From contig JAYPTI010000071.1 of NCBI GenBank assembly GCA_038133505.1, positions 1 to 15,928 of the forward strand: a stretch of 15,928 bases of DNA, in the 5' to 3' direction. The notes below the pieces were generated by a model. That model had not been told where the DNA came from and did no database searches. It was given only the letters and a program-made list of their open reading frames with translations. The first letter of the stretch is position 1. The number at the start of each line of letters is the position of its first letter. This document shows positions 7,530-14,404 of this stretch, piece after piece. The position numbers were made by a program, and so were the translations under genes. Source of the stretch: JAYQUR01 sp038133505. GTDB taxonomy: Bacteria > Pseudomonadota > Alphaproteobacteria > MPNO01 > UBA830.

Positions 7530-7556
7530 CCCGGAAGTTTTTTGGAAAGCATCGTC

Positions 7557-8297
7557 ATGCGCCGCTCGTTCAAATCGATCCTTGTCGCCACCGCGTTCGC
7601 CGCCGGCGTATCTGCCGCCCATGCGGACCAGATCATCTCGCTGAAAAGCGGCAACGGTATCGTCGGGCTGACGGACAACGCCGTCACGTTCCTGCAGGGG
7701 CCGGCCGATACCGATTTCGCCACCACCTTTACGGCGACCGATTTCGCCAATGCACGGGCGGGCGCCGCGGCCTCGATCATCGTCAACCACCCGGCCTGGA
7801 TCACGAGCTCTGCCTTCAACAGCGATCCGTCGACGCCCAATAACGGCGCGCAGTGGATCTCCAACGTCTCGACCGGCGCCACCGAAGGATCGTCGGCGCT
7901 GTACGCGATCGACTTCACCATCACGGATGCCTTCATCAGCGCCGCCACCATCGACTTCGATTTCGCGGTCGACAATCTGCTGGGCAATTTCGGCGCGACG
8001 ACGAACCAGGGGCTGTACCTCAACGGCACGGCGCTGTCGGGCTCGACCGTCGGCGGCTCGTTCGGCACCGTCTACAACTTCACCCGCAGCGACATCGCCC
8101 CTCTGCTGGTGACCGGCACCAATACGCTCTACATCAACTCGACCGATGTCGGCGGTCCGGGCGGCCTGATCTTCTCCGCCACCATCACCACAGAAGGCGG
8201 CAGCGTTCCCGTGCCGGAACCGGGCATCGCCGCGCTGTTCGGCCTCGGGCTGCTGGGTCTCGGCCTCGCGCGGCGACGGAACGTCCGCCGCGCCTGA
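7557..8297 (+). CDS. PEP-CTERM sorting-domain exported protein
   Basis: This 246-residue protein has a signal peptide (MRRSFKSILVATAFAAGVSA, likely cleavage after AAHA at residue 23). Its C-terminal tripartite tail consists of VPEPG at 219-223, a Gly/Leu/Ala membrane helix, and the basic end ARRRNVRRA. Such tails are recognised by exosortase (XrtA/EpsH type), which processes proteins for surface or matrix export. No exosortase gene is in the window. The middle part is a Thr/Ser/Asn-rich beta-type domain with the GTNTLYIN and DFDFAVDN stretches, similar in style to jelly-roll modules of other PEP-CTERM proteins, and no catalytic motif is seen. GGAAAG lies 7 bases before the ATG; an in-frame TTG at 7542 would put extra residues before the signal peptide. 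An apparent sigma-54 promoter lies directly upstream. Confidence 0.88.
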   Translation: MRRSFKSILVATAFAAGVSAAHADQIISLKSGNGIVGLTDNAVTFLQGPADTDFATTFTATDFANARAGAAASIIVNHPAWITSSAFNSDPSTPNNGAQWISNVSTGATEGSSALYAIDFTITDAFISAATIDFDFAVDNLLGNFGATTNQGLYLNGTALSGSTVGGSFGTVYNFTRSDIAPLLVTGTNTLYINSTDVGGPGGLIFSATITTEGGSVPVPEPGIAALFGLGLLGLGLARRRNVRRA

Positions 8298-8342
8298 CTT
8301 CCCCTGAAAGGGCGCCGCGACACGCCGCTTGTCGGGGCTCCG

Positions 8343-8382
8343 CCTGCGTGATTTTATGCAGGTCAGGGGCGGAACGCCGCCC
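8343..8382 (+). terminator. Tandem hairpins after the PEP-CTERM gene
   Basis: The first hairpin (8343-8362) pairs CCTGCGT with ATGCAGG, with one G-U pair and the loop GATTTT. The second (8367-8382) pairs GGGCGG with CCGCCC around AACG. They sit 45 bases after the stop codon and 54 bases before the permease start. There is no T run, so rho-independent termination is not assured; an mRNA 3'-end stabiliser is equally possible. Confidence 0.35.
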
Positions 8383-8436
8383 GATCGTCGACATCCCGCT
8401 TCTTGCGCGCCGACCCCGTCGGGCCGGCCGAGCCAC

Positions 8437-9822
8437 ATGCCCCGCAAGCTATCCGCCACCGACCTGATCCTCGTCCTTGCCGCCGTCGCGGGCATCGTCG
8501 TTTTCCTGACGCCCGACCCCAAGGGGGCGCCGGCGGGCGTGATGCATGCCGGCGCGGTGGTGCTGGTGACCATCGCCATCCTCGCGACCGCACGGCTGCC
8601 GGAATTTCTCGGCGCGCTGATCTTCTTCCTCGGTTGCGTCGCGCTGGCGATCGCGCCGCCCGAGGTGGTGTTTTCCGGCTTCCTGTCGAAGGCAACGTGG
8701 ATGCTGTTCGGCGGGCTGGTGATCGGCCTCGCCGTCGAGGAGACCGGACTCGGCAAGCGGCTGGCGGCGCGGCTGATGCGCGGCATCGGCGGCGGCTATC
8801 CGCAGGTGATCTTCGGGACGGTGTGGCTTGCGGTCGGCCTGTCGTTCCTGGTTCCGGCGGCCGTAGGGCGCATCGTCATCCTGCTGCCGATCCTGATGGC
8901 GCTGGCGAAACGCATGGGATTCGCCGAAGGCAGCCGCGGGCGGGCCGGCATCGTCATGGCGATGGTCGCGGGCACGACGATCCCGAGCTTCGGCGTCCTG
9001 CCGAGCAACGTGCCCAACATGGTGATGTCGGGCGCGGCGGAAACGCTCTACGGCATCCAGATTCTCTACGGCGAATATTTCCTGCTGCATTTTCCGGTGC
9101 TGGGCGTGACCGCCGCGCTGGCGATCCCGACGCTGATCCTGGTGCTGTTCCGCGCCGAGCCGGCCCCCGCGGGCGAAGCCGACGCGATCCCCGATCCCGA
9201 CCCCCGCCAGCAGCGGCTGGCCGCGATCATGGTCTGCGCGCTGGCGCTCTGGGTCACCGATACGCTGCACGGCATCTCGCCCGCCTGGGTCTCGCTCGGC
9301 GCCGCCGTCCTGTGTGCGCTGCCGGGCGTGGGCGTCCTCGAATCGAGGACCGTCATGAACCGGCTCAACCTGGGGCCGATGTTCTTCCTCGCCGGCGTGA
9401 TCGGCATCGGCGCCGTGGTGACGCAGACAGGCCTCGGCCGCGAGATCGGAGAGACGCTTATCGCCGCCCTGCCCTTCCGGGAGGGCGAGACGTTCCAGAA
9501 TTTCGCGTCGCTGATCGGCCTCGGCGTCGTCATGGGCTGGTTCACCACGCTGCCCGGCCAGCCGGCGATTATGTCGGCGCTGGCCGAAACGCTGTCGCAG
9601 GCGACGGGCCTGCCGCTCCTGACCGTCCTGATGGCGCAGGTGCCCGGCTGGGCGATGACGCTTTTCCCGTACCAGGCGCCGCCGCTCCTGGTGACGTTCG
9701 CGATGTCGGGCATCGGGCTGAAGCCGTTCCTGCGTCTGCTGCTGCCGCTGTTCGCGTTCCAGTGGATCGTGATGGTGCCGCTGCAGTTCTTCTGGTGGCA
9801 GCTCCTCGGCTATCTGCCGTGA
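8437..9822 (+). CDS. SLC13/DASS-type permease (anion or dicarboxylate transporter family)
   Basis: This 461-residue inner-membrane protein has about 11-12 hydrophobic segments arranged in two halves, the layout of the divalent anion:sodium symporter group (COG0471 type). The first half has the signature PSNVPNMV (Ser190-Asn191), where classical members have an SNT motif. In the second half the corresponding re-entrant loop is TTLPGQPAIMS (from Thr370), without an SNT motif. A hydrophilic loop with many Asp and Pro (AEPAPAGEADAIPDPDPRQQR) separates the halves. The ATG at 8437 (MPRKLSATDLILVLA) is chosen because an upstream TTG at 8329 would add 36 polar residues before the first helix. Substrate and coupling ion cannot be told from sequence. 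The GST-like gene follows 67 bases later. Confidence 0.82.
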   Translation: MPRKLSATDLILVLAAVAGIVVFLTPDPKGAPAGVMHAGAVVLVTIAILATARLPEFLGALIFFLGCVALAIAPPEVVFSGFLSKATWMLFGGLVIGLAVEETGLGKRLAARLMRGIGGGYPQVIFGTVWLAVGLSFLVPAAVGRIVILLPILMALAKRMGFAEGSRGRAGIVMAMVAGTTIPSFGVLPSNVPNMVMSGAAETLYGIQILYGEYFLLHFPVLGVTAALAIPTLILVLFRAEPAPAGEADAIPDPDPRQQRLAAIMVCALALWVTDTLHGISPAWVSLGAAVLCALPGVGVLESRTVMNRLNLGPMFFLAGVIGIGAVVTQTGLGREIGETLIAALPFREGETFQNFASLIGLGVVMGWFTTLPGQPAIMSALAETLSQATGLPLLTVLMAQVPGWAMTLFPYQAPPLLVTFAMSGIGLKPFLRLLLPLFAFQWIVMVPLQFFWWQLLGYLP

Positions 9823-9876
9823 GGCGCGGCCTTAAACTCCGGGCGCCCGCGCGCTAGACTTCCCGCCGATAAACAC

Positions 9877-9883
9877 AGGGAGG
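9877..9883 (+). promoter_or_regulatory. Strong Shine-Dalgarno sequence of the GST-like gene
   Basis: AGGGAGG lies six bases before the ATG at 9890 and fixes that start. Confidence 0.7.
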
Positions 9884-9889
9884 TCTCCG

Positions 9890-10693
9890 ATGCTCATCCT
9901 CTATGACGGCACCACGTCGGTCTGCGCCATCAAGGTGCGGCTGGTCCTTGCGGAAAAGGGCCTCGCGTGGGAAAGCCGGACGCTCGATCTCCGCAAGGGC
10001 GACCAGTTCGACCCGGACTACGTGAAGCTTAACCCCGGCGCCGTGGTGCCGACGTTGATCGACAATTCGGACGGCCACGACGAGATCATCCTCGAATCCT
10101 CCGTCATCATGCAGTACCTCGAGGACATCGCGCCCTCCCCGACGCTGCTGCCGGACCGGCCCGCCGACCGCGCGCGCATGCGGATCTGGCTGAAACGCAT
10201 CGACGATCCGATCCACCCGTCGACCGGCATCCTGACCCACGCGACGGCGTTCCGGCCGTCCTTCCTCGCCAAGACGCCGGAGGAACAGAAGGCGCATTTC
10301 GACAAGATGCCGGACCCCGGGCGGCGCGCGCGCCAGGAGGCCGTCTATCGGGACGGGTTGGATGCACCGATCGTCGCCGACGCGGTGCGCCGCTTCGACA
10401 GGCTGTTCGCCGACATGGACGCGGCGCTGTCGCAGAACGACTGGCTGGCGGGCCCGGCCTACAGCCTCGCCGACGCCGCCGCGACGCCCTACGCCAACCG
10501 GCTGCGCGACCTGAAGCTGCTGCCGGTCTGGACGGATCGCTATCCACGCATCGCCGACTGGCTGGCGCGCATCGAGGCCCGCCCGTCCTTCAAGGCAGCG
10601 GTGACCGATTATTTCACGGAAAAGGACGCAGCCCAGTTCGGCGCCATCGAGGACGGCACCGCCGACCGCGCGAAGGCGATCCTGGCAGCCTAG
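9890..10693 (+). CDS. Glutathione S-transferase family protein
   Basis: This 267-residue cytoplasmic protein has the two GST domains. The thioredoxin-like N-terminal domain (about 1-85) contains the candidate thiol site TSVCAIKVRLVLAEKG with Cys12, the cis-proline motif VPTL, and the glutathione-binding ESSVIMQYLED (Glu-Ser pair). The helical C-terminal domain contains the hydrophobic-core motif SLADAAATPYANRL with its conserved Asp. A Cys in the first-helix position suggests a reductase, lyase or dehalogenase-like member rather than a classical Tyr/Ser transferase, but the class cannot be fixed. An insert of about 40 residues (HATAFRPSFLAKTPEEQKAHF and on) lies between the domain cores. gshB, the glutathione-making gene, is about 3.7 kb away on the opposite strand. 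Confidence 0.88.
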   Translation: MLILYDGTTSVCAIKVRLVLAEKGLAWESRTLDLRKGDQFDPDYVKLNPGAVVPTLIDNSDGHDEIILESSVIMQYLEDIAPSPTLLPDRPADRARMRIWLKRIDDPIHPSTGILTHATAFRPSFLAKTPEEQKAHFDKMPDPGRRARQEAVYRDGLDAPIVADAVRRFDRLFADMDAALSQNDWLAGPAYSLADAAATPYANRLRDLKLLPVWTDRYPRIADWLARIEARPSFKAAVTDYFTEKDAAQFGAIEDGTADRAKAILAA

Positions 10694-10706
10694 ATTTCAG
10701 GGGAGC

Positions 10707-10724
10707 GGGGCGGACCGCGGCCCC
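10707..10724. terminator. Possible bidirectional terminator between convergent genes
   Basis: GGGGC pairs with GCCCC around an 8-base loop in the 32-base gap between the GST-like stop and the stop of the opposing gene. An alternative outer pairing AGGGG/CCCCT exists. No T run is present. Confidence 0.3.
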
Positions 10725-10725
10725 T

Positions 10726-11154
10726 CTAGCGCTTCGCCTCGCAGGCGATCCGCCAGACGATGTCGCCTTTCTTGTCGCGCGCGGCGTAGCTGACGCGCTT
10801 CTTCTTGAGCTGTTCCGCCGCGGCGGCGGCGAGCGCCGTCCGAACGCTCTCGGGCAGGACGGCGAAATCGATCTCGACGGACTCGGGCTCCTTCGCCTTG
10901 GGTGCAGCCTTCTTCCGACCCGCCGCCTTCCGGCCGCCGGATTTCTTCTTCTTGCCCCATATGTCGTCCCAGCCGGACTTGTACTCGGGCGTCTTGATGT
11001 TGCTGAAGTAGCCGTAATGCACCGCGGACTTGCCGCCGACGGATTCCCGGCTCGACTTGCCGCCGCTCGACGACGACTCCGACGTCGAAGAAGGGGAGGA
11101 AGAAGAGGAGGAGCTTTCGGAGGAAGGCGCACTCGATTTCGTATCGTCGCTCAT
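10726..11154 (-). CDS. Ser-rich/Lys-rich protein of unknown function
   Basis: I do not recognise a characterised family. The 142-residue product is highly modular. Residues 7-36 are almost pure Ser; 45-67 form a compact aromatic motif (VHYGYFSNIKTPEYKSGWDDIWG); 68-88 is a basic Lys/Ala/Gly/Arg stretch resembling histone-H1-like or nucleic-acid-binding tails; 92-142 is a predicted helix and strand unit (VEIDFAVLPESVRTALAAAAAEQLKKKR followed by VSYAARDKKGDIVWRIACE). There is no signal peptide or membrane helix, so it should be cytoplasmic. Coding bias in the last two segments and the tidy ATG at 11154 suggest a real gene, but no clear Shine-Dalgarno sequence is seen. A DNA- or RNA-binding role is only inference from charge. 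Confidence 0.65.
   Translation of the reverse strand: MSDDTKSSAPSSESSSSSSSPSSTSESSSSGGKSSRESVGGKSAVHYGYFSNIKTPEYKSGWDDIWGKKKKSGGRKAAGRKKAAPKAKEPESVEIDFAVLPESVRTALAAAAAEQLKKKRVSYAARDKKGDIVWRIACEAKR
11087..11113. repeat. Homopurine tract inside the Ser-rich coding segment
   Basis: Twenty-seven consecutive purines on the + strand encode part of the poly-Ser run on the minus strand, using TCC and TCT codons. Such imperfect simple repeats can vary in length by slippage. Confidence 0.6.
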
Positions 11155-11214
11155 GTCACGGTCGCACAGATGATGAAAACCGCGCGACTGCTACACGTCC
11201 GCAGGCCCTTTTGC

Positions 11215-11238
11215 AATGCCCGGAATCAGGCGGGCATT
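11215..11238. promoter_or_regulatory. Perfect inverted repeat before the small exported protein and chemoreceptor genes
   Basis: AATGCCCG and CGGGCATT flank an 8-base spacer, 18 bases before the ATG at 11257. It could be an operator or a leader hairpin. It lies in the 102-base gap between divergent genes. Confidence 0.5.
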
Positions 11239-11256
11239 CGCCGAAAATTAAGTTTT

Positions 11257-11601
11257 ATGCCCTATCGAAACATCATGGATTTCGCCCTCCCCCTGCGCCG
11301 CGCCGGAAGCGCCGCCGCGATTGCGGCGCTTTTGTCCGCGAGCCTGTTTCCTGTGCTTGCCGCACAGAACCTGCCGGCGGAGCGCGCCGGCACCGTTGCG
11401 GCAGTATTCCCGCCGTCCGCTGCGCCCGAGCGGATCCTCCGCGCGGTCGCGCTGGCAGACGGCGCGATCGTCCGCGAAGGCAGGTGGCGGAACGTCATCG
11501 TCGTCCGCAGCGAGGCGCCGGGCCTTGCGGGTCGGCTTCGCCAGGCCGGCGCCTGGCTTGTACTCGATCCCGGTGGGCTGGCCGGTTGTTTCGCCGCCTG
11601 A
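11257..11601 (+). CDS. Small exported protein of unknown function paired with the chemoreceptor
   Basis: The 114-residue product begins with a signal peptide or N-terminal anchor: MPYRNIMDFALPLRRAGS, a hydrophobic run, and a possible cleavage after PVLAA near residue 35. The remainder is a small alpha/beta unit with two strand-like parts (GTVAAVFPP and WRNVIVVRSE) and an end LRQAGAWLVLDPGGLAGC with a single Cys near the C-terminus. I do not know a named family. It ends 32 bases before the chemoreceptor start in the same direction, so the two are probably co-transcribed and may act together, for instance as a periplasmic partner to a receptor that has no large periplasmic domain. An in-frame ATG at 11275 is an alternative start that would still leave the signal peptide. 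Confidence 0.7.
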   Translation: MPYRNIMDFALPLRRAGSAAAIAALLSASLFPVLAAQNLPAERAGTVAAVFPPSAAPERILRAVALADGAIVREGRWRNVIVVRSEAPGLAGRLRQAGAWLVLDPGGLAGCFAA

Positions 11602-11633
11602 CCGGACAACATTCGAACGGAGTAGCACCGAGT

Positions 11634-13211
11634 ATGTTCAACGACACTCATAACGACATCAAAGGCATCGCCGAACTGCGCGAGAACGCGGCGAAATGGT
11701 CGGTTGTTCTTCTGCTGCTGGCGGTGCCCGGCGTCGCAGCAACCGCAATATTCAACGGGACTCCCTGGATAGGTCCGGTCATCGGCGCGCTGGCGGCGGC
11801 GTTCGCTGCAATCGCCGCGGCCCGCCTGGTCGGTCGCACCGCCGCGATGACGAGATACGTCATTGCAGTCGCGACGGTGTGCCAGGTATCTCTCATGGTT
11901 CTCGCGAGCGCCGGCGCCTGGCAGATCGATTTCCACATGGTCTATTTCGCGGCCCTCGCCATGCTCGTCTCTTTCTGCGACTGGCGGACGGTCATCGTCG
12001 GCGCGGCGGCGACCGCCGTGCATCATCTTACGCTGAACTTCGCGATGCCGTTCGCTGTCTTCCCCGGTGGCGGCGACATCTTCCGGGTGTTGTTTCACGC
12101 AGCGGTCGTGATCCTGGAGGTCGGCGTTCTCGTCGTGCTCAGCCATAAGCTGGTGGGCCTCTTCGCGACCTCCGAAGCCGCCGTCGCCAGTGCCGTGGAA
12201 AGCGCCGCCGAGGCGCAGCGCCTGTCGAGCGAGCAGGCCGAGATGCTGAAGACCACCGAAAGCGCGCTAGCGGAAGCCAAGCAAAGCTCCGAGAAGATTG
12301 CGACTCTCGCCGAAGAGCAACGCATTCTTCAGCAATCGGCCGAGCGCGACCGCGAAGCGCTGATCGAGCAGCTCGCCGCAGGCTTCGAAGGCGCGGTGAG
12401 CGAGTTGATCGCCAAGATCGCCGGCGCCACGGAAACGCTTGATCGCGATGCCGGCCAGCTTGTCGAACGGTCGCGCGCCGCGAACGAGAGCACCAGCAAC
12501 GTCAGCGACCGCGCAGCAGACGCCAACCGGCACGCCAGCGACGCCGCCGGCGGGTTGCAGGAAGTCGTGATGTCGATGACCGAAATCACCGGCAGCGTCT
12601 CGGGCGCTTCACAGATAGCCAAACAGGCAGCGGCCCAATCGGAGGAAACGGTTCAGAAGGTCAGCTCGCTCGCAGGCGCGGTCGAGAGCATTTCCGAGGT
12701 CGTCGGCCTGATCACCGACATCGCCGAACAGACCAACCTTCTGGCGCTCAACGCCACCATCGAGGCGGCGCGCGCAGGCGACGCCGGCAAGGGCTTTGCC
12801 GTGGTTGCTTCCGAGGTGAAGGCTCTCGCCGACCAGACCGCCAACGCGACCCAGAGCATCTCCGCCAAGATCTCGGAAATCGAGGGCTCAACGGAAGAAA
12901 CCGTCGCATCGATCTCCCAAATTTCCGAAATCGTAGGTCAGCTCAACACGATCAACAACTCGGTGTCGGAGGCGGTCGGTCGGCAGGATACGGCAACGCG
13001 GCGCATCTCGGAGAACGTCGACGAAGTCGCGAAGAACGCGGGGTCGATGGCGGACATCATCGATTCGGTGCGCGAAACTACGGCCACTGCGGAGGTCGGT
13101 GCGTCTGGCCTCAAGGAGACCGCCGGCACGCTGGCGACGGACGCCGCCGCGCTCGAAGATCAACTCAAGTCGTTCCTGGCGGAACTCCGCCGGACCAGGG
13201 ACGCTGCCTAG
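11634..13211 (+). CDS. Methyl-accepting chemotaxis protein with multi-helix membrane sensor
   Basis: This 525-residue chemoreceptor has no large periplasmic domain. Residues 21-175 form about six membrane helices carrying histidines in a recognisable pattern: His101 in DFHMVYFAALA, an F-C-DWR turn near 115-118, His130-His131 in AVHHLTLNF, a FPGG turn, and His155 in VLFHAAVVILE. Similar His-bearing membrane modules occur in other bacterial receptors and diguanylate cyclases. A coiled coil (about 178-245) leads to the signalling domain, with the CheA/CheW-binding tip DIAEQTNLLALNATIEAARAG around Glu365. No HAMP domain is obvious and there is no C-terminal CheR-tethering pentapeptide. The start at 11634 has GGAG 11 bases upstream. 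The ligand is unknown. The small exported protein is immediately upstream. Confidence 0.92.
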   Translation: MFNDTHNDIKGIAELRENAAKWSVVLLLLAVPGVAATAIFNGTPWIGPVIGALAAAFAAIAAARLVGRTAAMTRYVIAVATVCQVSLMVLASAGAWQIDFHMVYFAALAMLVSFCDWRTVIVGAAATAVHHLTLNFAMPFAVFPGGGDIFRVLFHAAVVILEVGVLVVLSHKLVGLFATSEAAVASAVESAAEAQRLSSEQAEMLKTTESALAEAKQSSEKIATLAEEQRILQQSAERDREALIEQLAAGFEGAVSELIAKIAGATETLDRDAGQLVERSRAANESTSNVSDRAADANRHASDAAGGLQEVVMSMTEITGSVSGASQIAKQAAAQSEETVQKVSSLAGAVESISEVVGLITDIAEQTNLLALNATIEAARAGDAGKGFAVVASEVKALADQTANATQSISAKISEIEGSTEETVASISQISEIVGQLNTINNSVSEAVGRQDTATRRISENVDEVAKNAGSMADIIDSVRETTATAEVGASGLKETAGTLATDAAALEDQLKSFLAELRRTRDAA

Positions 13212-13267
13212 GACTTAGCGTCCCAGCGCGGGCGGGCGCCGCCGGCCGGAAATATAGTCCGATCGCC

Positions 13268-14314
13268 TCAGCCGGCCGCGGCGATCGCGTGGACGTCGAG
13301 CAGCGCATCGACTGTCGCCGGGTCGCGGCGGCCGAAGCCGCACTCGGTGGCGATCCCGAAATCGCGGGCATGCGCCTCCGCCGCAGCAATGCGCCGTTGC
13401 GTGCCCTCGACCCCGCCGGTGAGGTGGATCAGGCCGAGGTAGAGCTCGGTCTCCGGCGGCAGCGCGAGCGCATCGAGCGGTGCGAAATAGGCATCGTCGG
13501 CGCGGTCGCGCGGCACGGGCATGTGGATGAAGTCGAGCGGGCGGGGCGTGCCCTCGACGATGCCGTTGGTGAAGGCGACGCAGGTCGCGAGGTCCTCCGG
13601 CTCGATCACATGCTTGTGGCCGGGGTCGCCGTAGCACAGATGGACCCCGGCTTCGACGTCGGCCGGAATCCATCCGAGATATCGGCACAGCCGCTCCACC
13701 GACATCGCCACCATGGCGTCGTGGTCGCCATCGCCGTAATGCATCGGGAAGCCGCCGTCGGCCGCGATGATCTCGTGCGCGACGTCCCACTGGAGCGTGA
13801 GCCGGTCGTGCGGGACCGCGGCGCAGATCGCCGCAACCTCGCGCGCCATCGCCGCCTCGACGAGCGGCTCGACGTCGTCCCGCTGGGACGCCTCGACGAA
13901 GCCGTTGACGAGGGCCACCGGCGTGGGAAGGGAAACCTGGAAGCGGACGCCGGCCGGAATCGCGCCGGCCTCCTTGAGCCGCGCGAACGACGCGTACGAG
14001 TCGGTGGCGACAGCCGCATAGCCCAGCGAATCGATGGTCACGTCCGCCGGCTCGGCCCCGGCGCGCAGTGCGAAGAACGGGCGCGGAATCGCGTCGTTGC
14101 CGTGCGTGTAGTCGGCGTTGGCCGCGGCCAGTTCGAAATCGGGATGGTTTTCGAAGGTAGCCTTTTGCCAACGAATAAACTGGGTGCGCGCGCCCGTCTC
14201 GCCGTCCGGATAGCGCTTTGCCGCGTCGCCGACAGAGGCGGCGAGCGCGCGGAACACGGCATCCGCGTCGGACAGCGGGATCGAGCCGACGAAGAGAATG
14301 GGTCGCGACGTCAT
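13268..14314 (-). CDS. MetE C-terminal-like zinc-dependent thiol methyl/alkyl transferase family protein
   Basis: The 348-residue protein is a single UROD/MetE-type TIM barrel. Its zinc-ligand pattern follows cobalamin-independent methionine synthase: His225 and Cys227 in GVHLCYGD, and Cys325 in ATECGFGRRDP. Early landmarks are LFVGSIPL and PDGETGAR; QWDVAHE (176-181) lies on the central strand. Members with this size lack the N-terminal folate domain of full MetE and include core methionine synthases, coenzyme M-type alkyl transferases and uncharacterised proteins, so the substrate is open. The ATG at 14314 has GGGGAGG six bases upstream (14321-14327); an open frame up to 14398 is rejected. 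It ends convergently 56 bases from the chemoreceptor. gshB lies 90 bases upstream on the same strand, so the two could be co-transcribed. Confidence 0.82.
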   Translation of the reverse strand: MTSRPILFVGSIPLSDADAVFRALAASVGDAAKRYPDGETGARTQFIRWQKATFENHPDFELAAANADYTHGNDAIPRPFFALRAGAEPADVTIDSLGYAAVATDSYASFARLKEAGAIPAGVRFQVSLPTPVALVNGFVEASQRDDVEPLVEAAMAREVAAICAAVPHDRLTLQWDVAHEIIAADGGFPMHYGDGDHDAMVAMSVERLCRYLGWIPADVEAGVHLCYGDPGHKHVIEPEDLATCVAFTNGIVEGTPRPLDFIHMPVPRDRADDAYFAPLDALALPPETELYLGLIHLTGGVEGTQRRIAAAEAHARDFGIATECGFGRRDPATVDALLDVHAIAAAG

Positions 14315-14404
14315 GGATGGCCTCCCCGGCTTGTTGTCGTTATCGCCCCGCGATACGGAGCCGGGCGAAAGTTTACACCCCCGCGCCCGGCACGCCACCG
14401 CCCG

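Noticed and set aside
7513..7543. Reading the hairpin and T run as an intrinsic terminator
   Set aside because: The T run starts 8 bases after the stem, and no + strand gene upstream needs ending, since comM diverges. A leader element fits better.
13212..13267. Terminator between the chemoreceptor and MetE-like genes
   Set aside because: The gap is GC-rich, but I found no convincing stem with a T run.
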